Made by a program: the position numbers and the translations under genes. Below, in pieces: positions 39,501 through 51,500 of a stretch of 64,000 bases of DNA (position 1 is its first letter; the number at the start of each line of letters is the position of its first letter). The notes under the pieces are model-generated. The model was not told the DNA's origin and ran no database searches. It saw only the letters and a program-made list of their open reading frames with translations. Source of the stretch: Takifugu bimaculatus (taxonomy: Eukaryota > Chordata > Actinopteri > Tetraodontiformes > Tetraodontidae); the NCBI GenBank assembly GCA_004026145.2, contig CP034975.1, forward strand, positions 7,790,686 through 7,854,685, given 5' to 3'.

Positions 39501-42500
39501 TTGGTTAATCTGATTGGCTCTTTGGACGTGCTAAACTGGGTCTCAGCCCAACAAATAAGCTAACACGAATAGAACCCTGTAGGGTTCTGTCAAAAAAGGG
39601 AAAATAATTCTGAGTGACCTCCCATCAATCACCAGCAGCATTCTGGGTGTTGCCAGAGGTGTCTTCACCACTGAATGTGGTGGGTGGAGACGTCAGTCTC
39701 CTATCTAACCCCCCTTCCTGCTCAGTAGATATCTGTCTCTTTAAAATCCGGATAAAGCCCTGCTAGCAACCTGTGAGGACACGAGTCCGGTTGCTAAATT
39801 GCCGATATAGAATTCAGCTCAATCTGTAGGGCTGAGAAGCAGAGGGGGTCGAGCCCCGGTGCAGACAAACCTTGGGAGGTGTTCTGGTAGCAGGAAGAGG
39901 TCGAGGTACCCTTGGGTAAGGTATCCCAAATGTCCGCAATGAGCTAGGAACTCATTCATGGAAGCACTCTGCCTTTGTCCAGATGCAACTGTGAGGAGCT
40001 CCTGCGTCCTCCCCGTCATCCCGAAAGGGAGATCGCAGTCAAGCAGAAGAAAGAAGAAGAATCGGCCTCTTCACAATTGTCGCACGGATTGATTCTTTTG
40101 TCCCACCCCAGCCGGTGCTGCACCTCCGGAGCGAGCAATTGTTCCGATCTGAATCGTCTCTTAAATGCTGGAGATTTGACACGCATCTCCCGAACGGTGA
40201 TAAATTCAACTCTTATCTGAAAAGTGACTTTCAGATATTTTTGTCCGTTCTGCTAACAGCTCGGCTCGTACATCAGGGGTGTAATTATCGCCTGCTGAGC
40301 CTCCATCAAGATCTGGCAGATACTAAAAATGCACTTTGCTCAACACCAGACCCGTTACTTTTACAGGATATGTTTGCACTAGCCGCTCTGGATGCTTTGC
40401 TAACCCTGCATGCTAACAGGGCTCTCCTCTTCTCGAAGGTTATAGGAACGTCATCTCATGAGACCAAAAGGAAAAAGGAACCCTCAATGATCCATCAAAC
40501 GGGACCCCGGAATATTCCAGCCCAAAATTTCTCTTTACGCAGATGATGTTGTGCTTTGTGTGCTAGAGCCTGAAACCTTTGGCTCAGAGCTGAAGGACGT
40601 CATTTGGAGCAAGAGGAAGTTAAAGGGCGGTCAGATGGTATCAGCTAGCATCCTATTTCAGACTTGTAGCAGAAGGGCTCAAGGAGGGTCCACCTAATGT
40701 TCCGAGTTTGAAGCTTAAAGGGGGTCTGAACGACTGTTTCTGTTCAGGGTAATCCCTAGTTGCTATTGTGCCTAAAGCACCTGGATATCCAGAGGGATAA
40801 AAGGGATGTGGGATTTATTACGAGGTGCCTCCGTGTTCTTTCTCCTGCCACAGAACTTTTAGAAATGTGACAAAAAGCTACAGATTTGAGATTTCCGAAA
40901 TCGGTCAGCTACCCTCCGAATTGATAGCAGCACATCTGCACCATTTCCTCCAGTTCCCGCTGAAATCCACATCTGCTTTTTACGATCTTTGAAGCCAGAC
41001 TGAGGCGATAAATATGCAGGATGTGGTGCAGAGGTGACCTTGGTGTTGGGTCAAGATGCTATTGTGGACGCTAACACCAGCAGACTGTGTAATATCCTCA
41101 CATACCCAGCGAAGGACATCTCTCTGTCCTGGACAGGAAGTGACAGTGCCCCCCCGTCACTAAATCAAACTGCCGTGGCATAATTATGGGATGTTTTCCC
41201 CTTGCTTTACTCTTCAGACAGTTTCTGGACATTTAATGGTCTCCACTTCTCCAGCTCCACACTAGCTGCGGTGCTTTCAGGTGTATTTTTTATACATTCA
41301 ATTCTCATTTTTAGGGTTTTCTTAATCTCATTTTCCCCCTGTTGGGCTGATGTGGTTTTAGAACTGTCACCAAGTGTGTGGTGCTTCGCTGATATATGAT
41401 CTAATAACACAAGGTTAAGTTATTATGTTAATGTAAAAGAAAAGGGGAAAAGGTCTCAATGACCCGGCTGCTCTCCATTTCCCCGTCCTCTCGCTGTCTT
41501 TTCTTCAGCTAGCGCGCGGCTTGAATTATTTTGTTCGGGCAGAAATTAGCCGAGTGTTTTCATGCTAATGGACTAGCGGGGACTTTTGTTCTGATATCAG
41601 AAAATGTTCCGGCAAAAATGAGTATGTGATTGTGCTATTTTTAGACATCAGAGTTCATGCCGGACGTATTCCGAACAGCCTTTTCCTTTGGCCTGTTTTT
41701 GCTGTGGGAGAACAGCTCAGATGGAGCTGCTGTCAACACTGGATCAATAAAGTTCTTTACAAAAACACCATTCAGATGCTGAGGAACAAAACCAGAACCA
41801 AATGTTTGTCTTTGCTTTCCTTAGTGAAGAAACAGTCAGTCAGTTTGGTCACTCATTTTCTTTTCACTGTTCCCCACTGTTCACCACTGTTCCTCTCTGT
41901 TCCCCACTGTTCACCACTGTTCCTCTCTGTTCCCCACTGTTCCTCTCTGTTCCCCACTGTTCCTCTCTGTTCCCCACTGTTCCTCTCTGTTCCCCACTGT
42001 TCACCACTGTTCCTCTCTGTTCCCCACTGTTCACCACTGTTCCCCACTGTTCACCACTGTTCCTCACTGTTCTTCTCTGTTCCCCACTGTTCCCCACTGT
42101 TCCTCTCTGTTCCCCACTTTTCCTCACTGTTCCCCACTTTTCCTCACTGATCCTCTCTGTTCCCCACTGTTCCCCACTGTTCCTCTCTGTTCCCCACTGT
42201 TCCCCACTGTTCCCCACTGTTCCTCTCTGTTCCTCACTGTTCCTCTCTGTTCCCCACTGTTCCTCACTGTTCCCCACTGTTCCTCTCTGTTCCCCACTTT
42301 TCCTCACTGTTCCCCACTATTCCCCACTGTTCCTCTCTGTTCCCCACTTTTCCTCACTGTTCCCCACTATTCCCCACTGTTCCTCTCTGTTCCCCACTTT
42401 TCCTCACTGTTCCCCACTGTTCCTCTCTGTTCCCCACTGTTCCTTTCTGTTCCTCTCTGTTCCTCTCTGTTCCTCTCTGTTCCCCACTATTCCCCACTGT

Positions 42501-45500
42501 TCCTCTCTGTTCCCCACTGTTCCTCACTGTTCCCCACTATTCCCCACTGTTCCTCTCTGTTCCCCACTTTTCCTCACTGTTCCCCACTATTCCCCACTGT
42601 TCCTCTCTGTTCCCCACTTTTCCTCACTGTTCCCCACTGTTCCTCTCTGTTCCCCACTTTTCCTCACTGTTCCCCACTGTTCCTTTCTGTTCCTCTCTGT
42701 TCCTCTCTGTTCCTCTCTGTTCCCCACTGTTCCTCACTGTTCCTCTCTGTTCCTCTCTGTTCCCCTCTGTTCCTCTCTGTTCCTCTCTGTTCCCCACTGT
42801 TCCTCTCTGTTCCCCACTGTTCCTTTCTGTTCCTCTCTGTTCCTCTCTGTTCCCCACTGTTCCTCACTGTTCCTCACTGTTCCTCACTGTTCCTCTCTGT
42901 TCCTCACTGTTCCCCACTGTTCCTCACTGTTCCTCTCTGTTCCTCTCTGTTCCCTACTGTTCCTCACTGTTCCTCTCTATTCCTCACTGTTCCCCACTGT
43001 TCCTCTCTATTCCCCACTTTTCCTCACGGTTCCCCACTGTTCCTCTCTGTTTCCCACTGTTCCTCACTGTTCCTCACTGTTCCCCACTGTTCCTCTCTGT
43101 TCCCCACTGTTCCTTTCTGTTCCTCTCTGTTCCTCTCTGTTCCCCACTGTTCCCCACTGTTCCTCACTGTTCCTCACTGTTCCTCTCTGTTCCTCACTGT
43201 TCCCCACTGTTCCTCACTGTTCCTCTCTGTTCCTCTCTGTTCCCTACTGTTCCTCACTGTTCCTCTCTATTCCTCACTGTTCCCCACTGTTCCTCTCTAT
43301 TCCCCACTTTTCCTCACTGTTCCCCACTGTTCCTCTCTGTTCCTCACTGTTCCCCACTTTTCCTCACTGTTCCCCACTGTTCCTCTCTGTTTCCCACTGT
43401 TCCTCACTGTCCCCCACTGTTCCTCACTGTCCCCCACTATTCCTCTCTGTTCCTCTCTGTTGCCCACTGTTCCTCACTGTTCCTCACTGTTCCCCACTGT
43501 CCCCCACTGTTCCTCACTGTCCCCCACTGTTCCTCACTGTTCCTCTCTGTTCCTCACTGTCCCCCACTGTTCCTCACTGTTCCTCACTGTTCCCCACTGT
43601 CCCCCACTGTTCCTCACTGTCCCCCACTGTTCCTCTCTGTTCCTCACTGTTCCTCACTGTTCCCCACTGTCCCCCACTGTTCCTCACTGTCCCCCACTGT
43701 TCCTCTCTGTTCCTCACTGTTCCTCACTGTCCCCCACTGTTCCTTACTGTTCCTCTCTGTTCCTCACTGTTCCCCTCTGTTCCTCTCTGTTCCCTGCTGT
43801 TCCTCTGTCTTCTCTGTCCAAATCGACTGAGCCTCATCTGTTCTATGTTCTCTCAGCTCGCCACCTGGGATTCGGTTCACGGTCTGAACGGCAGCCTGAA
43901 GGAGAGTCGGATCGAGAACGGGATGCAGGGAGTGACGATCAAAGTGGTGACATTACTGGTACTGAAGCGCTTTGATGACGGCTATTTATCCTCCATATTC
44001 TCCTAAAGAACTCTCTTGAAGTTTATGTTTTTGTTAGTTGGTCCCATGTTCCTGATCTCCATTAGGTTCTTGTAAACATTATCCATGTTTAACCCCCGTT
44101 TCTGTAACTAGCAGTTACTGGACATTTAAGTTTTAGCGTTAAATACTGGTTCTGCTAACTAAATTGCTAACTTTACCTATTCTCTGGATCCCTTTTCACG
44201 GCTTCAGATCTTCCCACAGACCATTAGTGTGGTCATCCTTCTAAACATCATAGTTCTGGTACTGCTAGACCATGAGCTAAAGTCTAACCTGTGAGAACTT
44301 AGCTGTGGATCAACTTGATCCCATATGTTTGACCCAGAACCTGAGTCCAGTCCTGGAGACCGCACATGAGAGCGGTTATGACTGTACGACCCACTGAGCC
44401 TGCTTGGTTCTCTCTCATGGCTGCAGAACCTCTGAAGAGTCTGTTGTGGTGATCCTGTTGTTTCTGCAGGAGGATCCATTCGTCATGGTGGCGGAGAACA
44501 TCCTGGGCCAGCCCAAGAGGTACAAAGGCTTCTCCATCGATGTTCTGGACGCCCTCGCCAAGAGTCTGGGCTTCAAATATGAGATCTACCAGGTGGGTCC
44601 GTAATGATCTGGTCCGTGACGACAGTATTGTGTGTCTTCTGGACCGGGTCAGGGAGCCCGCTCTGAGACGACCCTGACCTTGACCAACTTGTTGATATTT
44701 GGTCCAGGTGGCGGACAGTAAATACGGATCTCAGCTTCCCAACGGCTCCTGGAACGGAATGATCGGCGACCTGATCAACAAGGTAGACGCAGAATTTCCT
44801 CAGAACCAGCTCAAGCAGGTCAACTCACGCTCCCGTCTTCCTCCCCTTCGTGTGCAGAGAGCGGACCTCGCCGTGTCCGCCATCACCATCACGCCAGAGC
44901 GCGAGAACGTGGTCGACTTCAGCAAACGCTACCTGGACTACAGCGTCGGCATCCTGCTGCGGAAGCCCGAAGAGAAGGTCAACATCTTCTCTCTATTCGC
45001 GCCCTTTGACCTGGCCGTGTGGGCGTGCATCGCCGCCGCCATCCCCATCGTGGGCGTTCTCATCTTCCTCCTCAACCGGCTCCAGGCGCTCCGTTCCTCC
45101 GGTCAGAACGTGCTTCATTCCAACGGAACCCTGCACAGCGCCATCTGGATCGTGTACGGAGCCTTCGTTCACCAGGGTAAGCGAAGGCCGAGGCGGGCTG
45201 TTGGCGAAGGCCAGCAGGGGGCGGCAAAGCAGCTATCGATGTAAAAACGTCTCGTGTTGGGATGTTGTTGTTGGCATTTGTGCATCTAGAATTCGGCAAC
45301 TGTTGCTTTCAAAAGCGTCGGTAAGAATCACGCCAGAAAACAGGTTTGAACTTCCTGTTTGTGTGTAGGTGGCGATGGCGTGATCGCCTCTGCGGCTCTG
45401 AGGATCGTCATGGGCAGCTGGTGGCTCTTCACACTTATCGTGTGCTCGTCGTACACCGCCAACTTGGCGGCGTACCTGACCGTGTCACGCATGGATCACG

Positions 45501-48500
45501 CCATACGGTGAGCTGAGTCACCACCCATTGAAATCCAGCACACGGAGAGACGGCGTCCGCTTACGCACGTTAGCCGAGGTGGTTTTAACCACATTAATAA
45601 GTGATTTTTCTTTTAGTTGAAACAAGGTTCATTAGCGGATGTTAGCTGCTAATATTATTGGGTGTTGTAGGTATGTCCTAAGAAGAACAGCTACATTCTC
45701 CCGCCTCAAGTTAGCACAGATGAAGGTGTTATAATAAACCTAAATTATATTAAAGTCATCAATCCTCAGGATCGGCAACAACAAAGATCTAAAAGAAGAT
45801 CTTCATTATTCCTTATTTCAGGCAGATCTAAATTTATTTAAAGTTTGAAATTCAGTTCAATTAAAGAAACCGAATCGGCCACAGTGGATTGGGCGAAAAC
45901 AAAAACCTGAAACGCTGAATCATGAGAGCTAAATCTGCTACTGCTAACGTGCTTTCGGTCGCCGCCTTCCAGGACCTTCCAGGACCTGGCTCGCCAGATG
46001 GACGTGGACTACGGCACGGTCCGAGACTCTGCGGTCTACGACTATTTCAGGAACAAAGGAACCAACCCCCTGGAGCAGGACGGCACCTACGCGGAGCTCT
46101 GGAGGACCATGAGCAAGAACAGCGGCATGGAACACTCCGTGTCCAGCCCATCTGAGGGCATCCGCAAGGTAGAACCCGTGCTAGAACCTCCTCTTTCATG
46201 TTTGAAATGACTCCTTTTGTTAATCTGATCGTGGTGATCCGATTCCGGCATAATGAGAGTTGACGTTCTGCCATTTCCTGTTGACGTCCGCAGGCCAAGA
46301 AGAACCCGTACGCCTTCCTGTGGGACATGGCGGTTCTGGAGTACGCAGCCCTGACGGACGACGACTGCACCATCACAGTGTCGGGAAACAGCATGAGCAG
46401 CAAAGGCTACGGCATCGCCATGCAGCACGGCAGCCCCTACCGAGACCTGTTCTCTCAGAAGTGAGTTCCTCACCGCCCAGAACCAGAGCGCATCAGTCGC
46501 ATGAGAAACCCAGTTTGGCGCTTGGAGCTAATGTAGCCAGGGCGCCGACCTTTAGCAGAGCGGGCTAACATGCTAAGTGGACAGTAAAGAGGAAGTTGTT
46601 TGTTGTAGGAGAACCCTGGATTAGATCACCCTGCTGCAGAGGAGCAGGAGGGATTACGGCTGATTAAAACTCTTCGTGTTTCCGTCTGAGAAAAAGGCGG
46701 AAACGTTTTCGCCAAATCAAGTTTCCTCCCGCTGCTTCGGGTGAAATTCGGATGAAATCTTGTCCTCCCTTCTCTTCCCAAACTCAAATTGATCCCAGAG
46801 AGGGCTTGAGGAGATCTCCACATGATGACATCACCACCACCTCCTCCAGACGTTCTCATCCGCCTCGTATCGATCGTTTACGTGAAGCAGACGGGAAGCT
46901 TCCGGAAACCGGAACACGACAAACCTGGTCCCAGTTCTGCACGTGTAAACGCCCCACGCGAGGTTTCTGCGACGTTCTTTTGTTCTTCACTTTGACACAA
47001 ACCCAACGGAAACCGTTTGTCCATCGGATGCTACGTCCACCAGCTAGCGTTAGCATCAGGTCTGCAGTGTTCATTCTGACCCTCTGACCCTGGAGCCTGA
47101 CGCTCTAACCCCAGAGCCTGACCCTCTGACCCCAGAGCCTAACTCTCTGACCTCCTGACCCCGGAGCCTGACTCTTTGACCGTCTGACCCTGAAGCCTGA
47201 CTTTCTGACCTTCTGACCCCGGAGCCTGACCCTCTGACCCCGGAGCCTGACTCTCTGACCCTCTCACCCCCAGAGCCTGACCCTTTGACCCCGGAGTCTG
47301 ACTCTCTGACTTTGGAGCCTGACTCTCTGACCCTTTGACCCTGGAGCCTGACCCTCTGACCCTGGAGCCTGACCCTCTGACCCCAGAGCCTAACTCTCTG
47401 ACCCTCTGACCCTGAAGCCTGACTTTCTGACCTTCTGACCCCGGAGCCTGACCCTCTAACCCCAGAGCCTGACCCTCTGACCCCAGAGCCTAACTCTCTG
47501 ACCCCCTGACCCCGGAGCCTGACTCTTTGACCCTCTGACCCTGAAGCCTGACTTTCTGACCTTCTGACCCCGGAGCCTGACTCTTTGACCCTCTGACCCT
47601 GAAGCCTGACTTTCTGACCTTCTTACCCCGGAGCCTGACCCTCTGACCCCGGAGCCTGACTCTCTGACCCTCTCACCCCGGAGCCTGACCCTCTGACCCC
47701 GGAGCCTGACTCTCTGACCCTCTCACCCCGGAGCCTGACCCTTTGACCCCGGAGTCTGACTCTCTGACTTTGGAGCCTGACCCTCTGACCCTCTGACCCC
47801 AGAGCCTGACACTCTGACCCTGTGACCTCGGAGCCTGGCCCTCTGACCCCAGAGCCTGACCCTCTGACCCAAGCAACAGTGGCAGGAAAAACTTCCAATA
47901 ACAGGAAGAACACTTGCGTCCACGGGAAGATGGATAGGTGTATAAAGGAAAAGGAGAGAAGGAGGAGAACAGACATCAAACGTGCTACTACATGAGAGCT
48001 GCTTCAGAGGTCAAAGGTCAGTGTGCAGCAATGGACGCCTGCAGATAGCCCGCACGTCCCCATGAAACAGACTAGGTCAGAGGTCACATTTAGAGGTCAG
48101 AGTCGGGATTTCAAGACAGGAAAACTGGCGAGAGATGCATCAACGCATTATGGTCTGGACAGAAGTGATGCATTGTGGGATATTAGGGGGTACAGGGAGC
48201 ATCCTCCTGATGCTACTGAGCGGCTCCTTTACGTTTGCTCATCGGTGAAGGGCGGTGACGATTTTCCCCGGCTGGTTTATTAATCTTTATGAAGACCGCT
48301 CGGATCTGAGTCACCTCTTCCTCCCCCTCCCTCTGCTCCTCACCGCTCCTCTTTAATTAAGCCGCTCAATGTTTATTAATGGATTCATTTACAGCGGGGC
48401 TCAGCCCGTGCTGTGGCAAATCATGTGCACGTGGGAAGAGTCCAGAGCTATTGTTCATTTGGATACGTGGTCCCAGAACTGCTGCGTTCCCAGATAATCC

Positions 48501-51500
48501 GGACATTAATAATCATCCTGAACTTCCGCGGTTGTGTGGATCTTTTGTGCCAGGAGTGTTTCGGGGGAAGATGGAAAGCTCCGCGACCTTCAGCGTGTTC
48601 ACACAGGGCCAACTGGTGGACCAGACTGGGCCAGACTGGAATTTTACTCACGTCTTAGCGAATGTGACGGACAACGGGAAGATTTACAGCTAGCGCTTAG
48701 TCGCTAATTAAAAGAAAACCCCAAAACAACCGAGCCGGATTTGGGAGTTGTTAGGATGTTGTTGCTGTAAAAGTAATGAAACAGGAACGTCTGACTCCTC
48801 CCACTCTCCCTCCAGGATCCTGGAGCTGCAGGAGAAAGGCGACCTGGACATCATGAAGCAAAAGTGGTGGCCTCGCACCGGCCGCTGCGACCTGAGCGCC
48901 CACGCCAGCGCCCACCCGGACGGCCGCTCCCTTAAACTGCACAGCTTCGCCGGCGTCTTCTGCATCCTGGCCGCCGGCCTGCTGCTGGCGTGCCTGGTGG
49001 CCGGTCTGGAGGCCTGGTGGAACAGCAACCGCTGCCGCCAGGAGCAACCCAAAGAGGTGACCGAGCACAGGGCCCGGCGGATGGGCCAGCGGGGGGAGGA
49101 CACTGCCACACTCTACTTTAAGGATCCAGCCGCAGACACGAACCCCGACTTAGTGGAGCTCCAGTACACCCAGCTGTAGGGGTGGGAGGGGCAGGAGAGG
49201 GTAGGAACGTGTTCTCAGAGCCACGGCAACCCGGAACACTGACTGAAATCAAATTTGGTCTCTTAGTTTGTTTGCACTCACTCCTTCACTCCTCACCGCA
49301 GCTCATCGCCTCTCTGCTACTAACGCTATCATTAATACATTTAACAACAAACTCAAGCTTCGCCGGCTACGTCATTTTATCGAGACTGTTTGTTTAAAAA
49401 TCCACAAAATGGATTAAAGTATCAAAACCTGATCAAGAGCAGCGCGTAATTTGTCCAGTCAGGCCTCAAATTTGTAGCACGACAGCTGACCTCTGTCAGA
49501 ATACCAACAATTTGTCCTGCTAGCTAAGCTAGCCTGTGACTTCTTTTCATTGAGACATAATATGCATATACTTTTTGACATTTTTTCAGATGGTTTGGAA
49601 AATATGAACATGAGGAATAACAGTTTTGAGTCAACACTTGAATATTAGCATAGCGACACTTCGTCAATTGTTTTTGTTACAGCCTCAAGTTGGTCGGAGC
49701 GCAGCTTTGTGCCTCACTACTGTCTCCCAGCAGTGGGCAGGAAAGATGATTCGACCTCACCAAATGAGTGACATGTCTAATGGACGCTCACCTGATGCAC
49801 ACCTGAGCTAACACAGAGGGGGGTCATGTGACATGGATCCATAAACTAAAGTGTGTGCAGACAAAAATGCCTTTCAAACAATCAGATTTGTCTCCGCCGT
49901 CCATCAACCTGCTGCCATCACTGTCACATCTTATTGCAGATTATATGTCAATGTGAGGACCGGCCTCATGGATCTCCCTCTGCTTTCATCTCTCCCTTTT
50001 CTGTCTTTGATCCTTTACACTTACCTGTCCTTGATCTCATGCAGGTTACTAAGGATTACAGGCTGACAAGTGTTTCTGGTCCATTGACATATAATGACAT
50101 TACACCATCATCGGAGGGGAGGAGGGACATTTGGACAGACAGACAGAGAGGCTGGGATGAAGCAGAAGCTATTGACACAGGTCAGAATAGACCGCCGCCT
50201 CCAACTCTTCCAATAACACTCCAATTTTAACGTCAGGTTTTGATGTCGGTTGGATTTCTCTTCCTTTAATCCACCAACTAACAGATCCGATGTTTATAAT
50301 AAAAGTATCGCGGAGGGAAGAACGACCTCGGCCGTTCTAGATGCTGGACCAATGAAATCATTCGTTTGAGACGAAGTCGCCGCCAGGAGAAACCAAAGCG
50401 CTAACAAAAATCCAGCTTAGTCTGCTAAACGGCGCATAAACAGAGAGGGGGCAAAGCAATGGGTTCACAACCCGATTAGCTTAGGTTAGAAAGCAGACTT
50501 GGAAGTGAGGCTGTTTGCAGACGACACAGCGGTTTAGGTTGTTCATTGTTCCTCCTGGTTCATTTCCTGTTCCTCATTCTTCTGCTTTTGTCCATCTTTA
50601 ACACTTTTCCTCGTTGTGGCCGTGAGACACATCCTTTTCCTTTATCCCGCTCAGTCGACCGTGACGCCTTAATATCATATTTCCTTTTCCTTTCTTATTT
50701 ATTTTCTGTTGTCAGCGAAAAACCCAAACCTGTAATGATGCTCACTGCTAAATTAGCTTTTTAGCACGGTGAAAGTGGCAGCGAGTCATTGCGAGGCAGC
50801 GCTGTCGGCTACAGTTCCGAGGGAGGCTAACGAACTAGCTACGTTGGGGATGTTTGTGTTTGCAGAATTTTATTTTTCTCTTGTCTATATAAATATAGAC
50901 AATAATAAATAAACCCGCTGCTCTCGCTGAGAGTCGGAGGGAGATGCAGAAACTTTTCAAAGCCTCCGTTTTTATGCAGGTGATTCGTCGCAGTAGCAGT
51001 AAATTTTCCCCCTGGGGGGGGCTGAGGAGCCGAACAACCGCCGTCTGTTATCAAAAGTTGGTTGTTGAAAAGGTTTAAATGTTTTCACGGGCCGCTTGAA
51101 TTAAAAATGAGCTGTTCTTATCGCGCTGAGGCACAGCCTCCACAACAGTAGCAGAGGCGCTAACACTTTCCTCCGCTGTCCTCATTAAGAAAGACGTTTG
51201 TTTCCCGAATTAATGGAGGCCCCCAGCCAGCGGCTGCTTCCTGCCTCCCCGCTCACTTCACCAGTCTCTCTTTAACGACTAGCCGAGGTTTTAATCCCAG
51301 CTATTTATGTCTGACTGGCTGGTTGCCACTTCTGACAATGCTGCTAAAAACATTCTAATGAGACGCCAGTCAGAGAGAACAATAGCGCAATGGAGTCCTT
51401 TTAATTGGGGGTAAGGGAAGCTCTTCGAGGCTAGAGAGGATCAGTCATAAACCCCCCCTTCCTTAAAGTTGGAACAAAGGTTAAAGGCAGACGCTTAGCA

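Larger units (their letters stand above)
38469..43856 (+). other. grid1: grid1 intron, 5.4 kb
   Basis: The intron contains a SINE copy, an L1-like reverse-transcriptase scrap and, over its last 2 kb, a pyrimidine-rich minisatellite, each listed separately. It ends TTCTATGTTCTCTCAG. The rest is without recognisable features. Confidence 0.85.

Noticed and set aside
41802..44006. A 734-codon + strand open frame running through the minisatellite into a grid1 exon, and long antisense frames (E-Q-W-G-T-E-R-N-S-G repeats)
   Set aside because: The 10-bp repeat unit lacks stops in all six frames, so openness is automatic. The genuine protein begins again only after the acceptor at 43856.
48379..49109. 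Antisense and shifted frames over the grid1 M4 exon (up to 133 codons)
   Set aside because: Shadows of the GC-rich grid1 exon on the other strand or in other frames.
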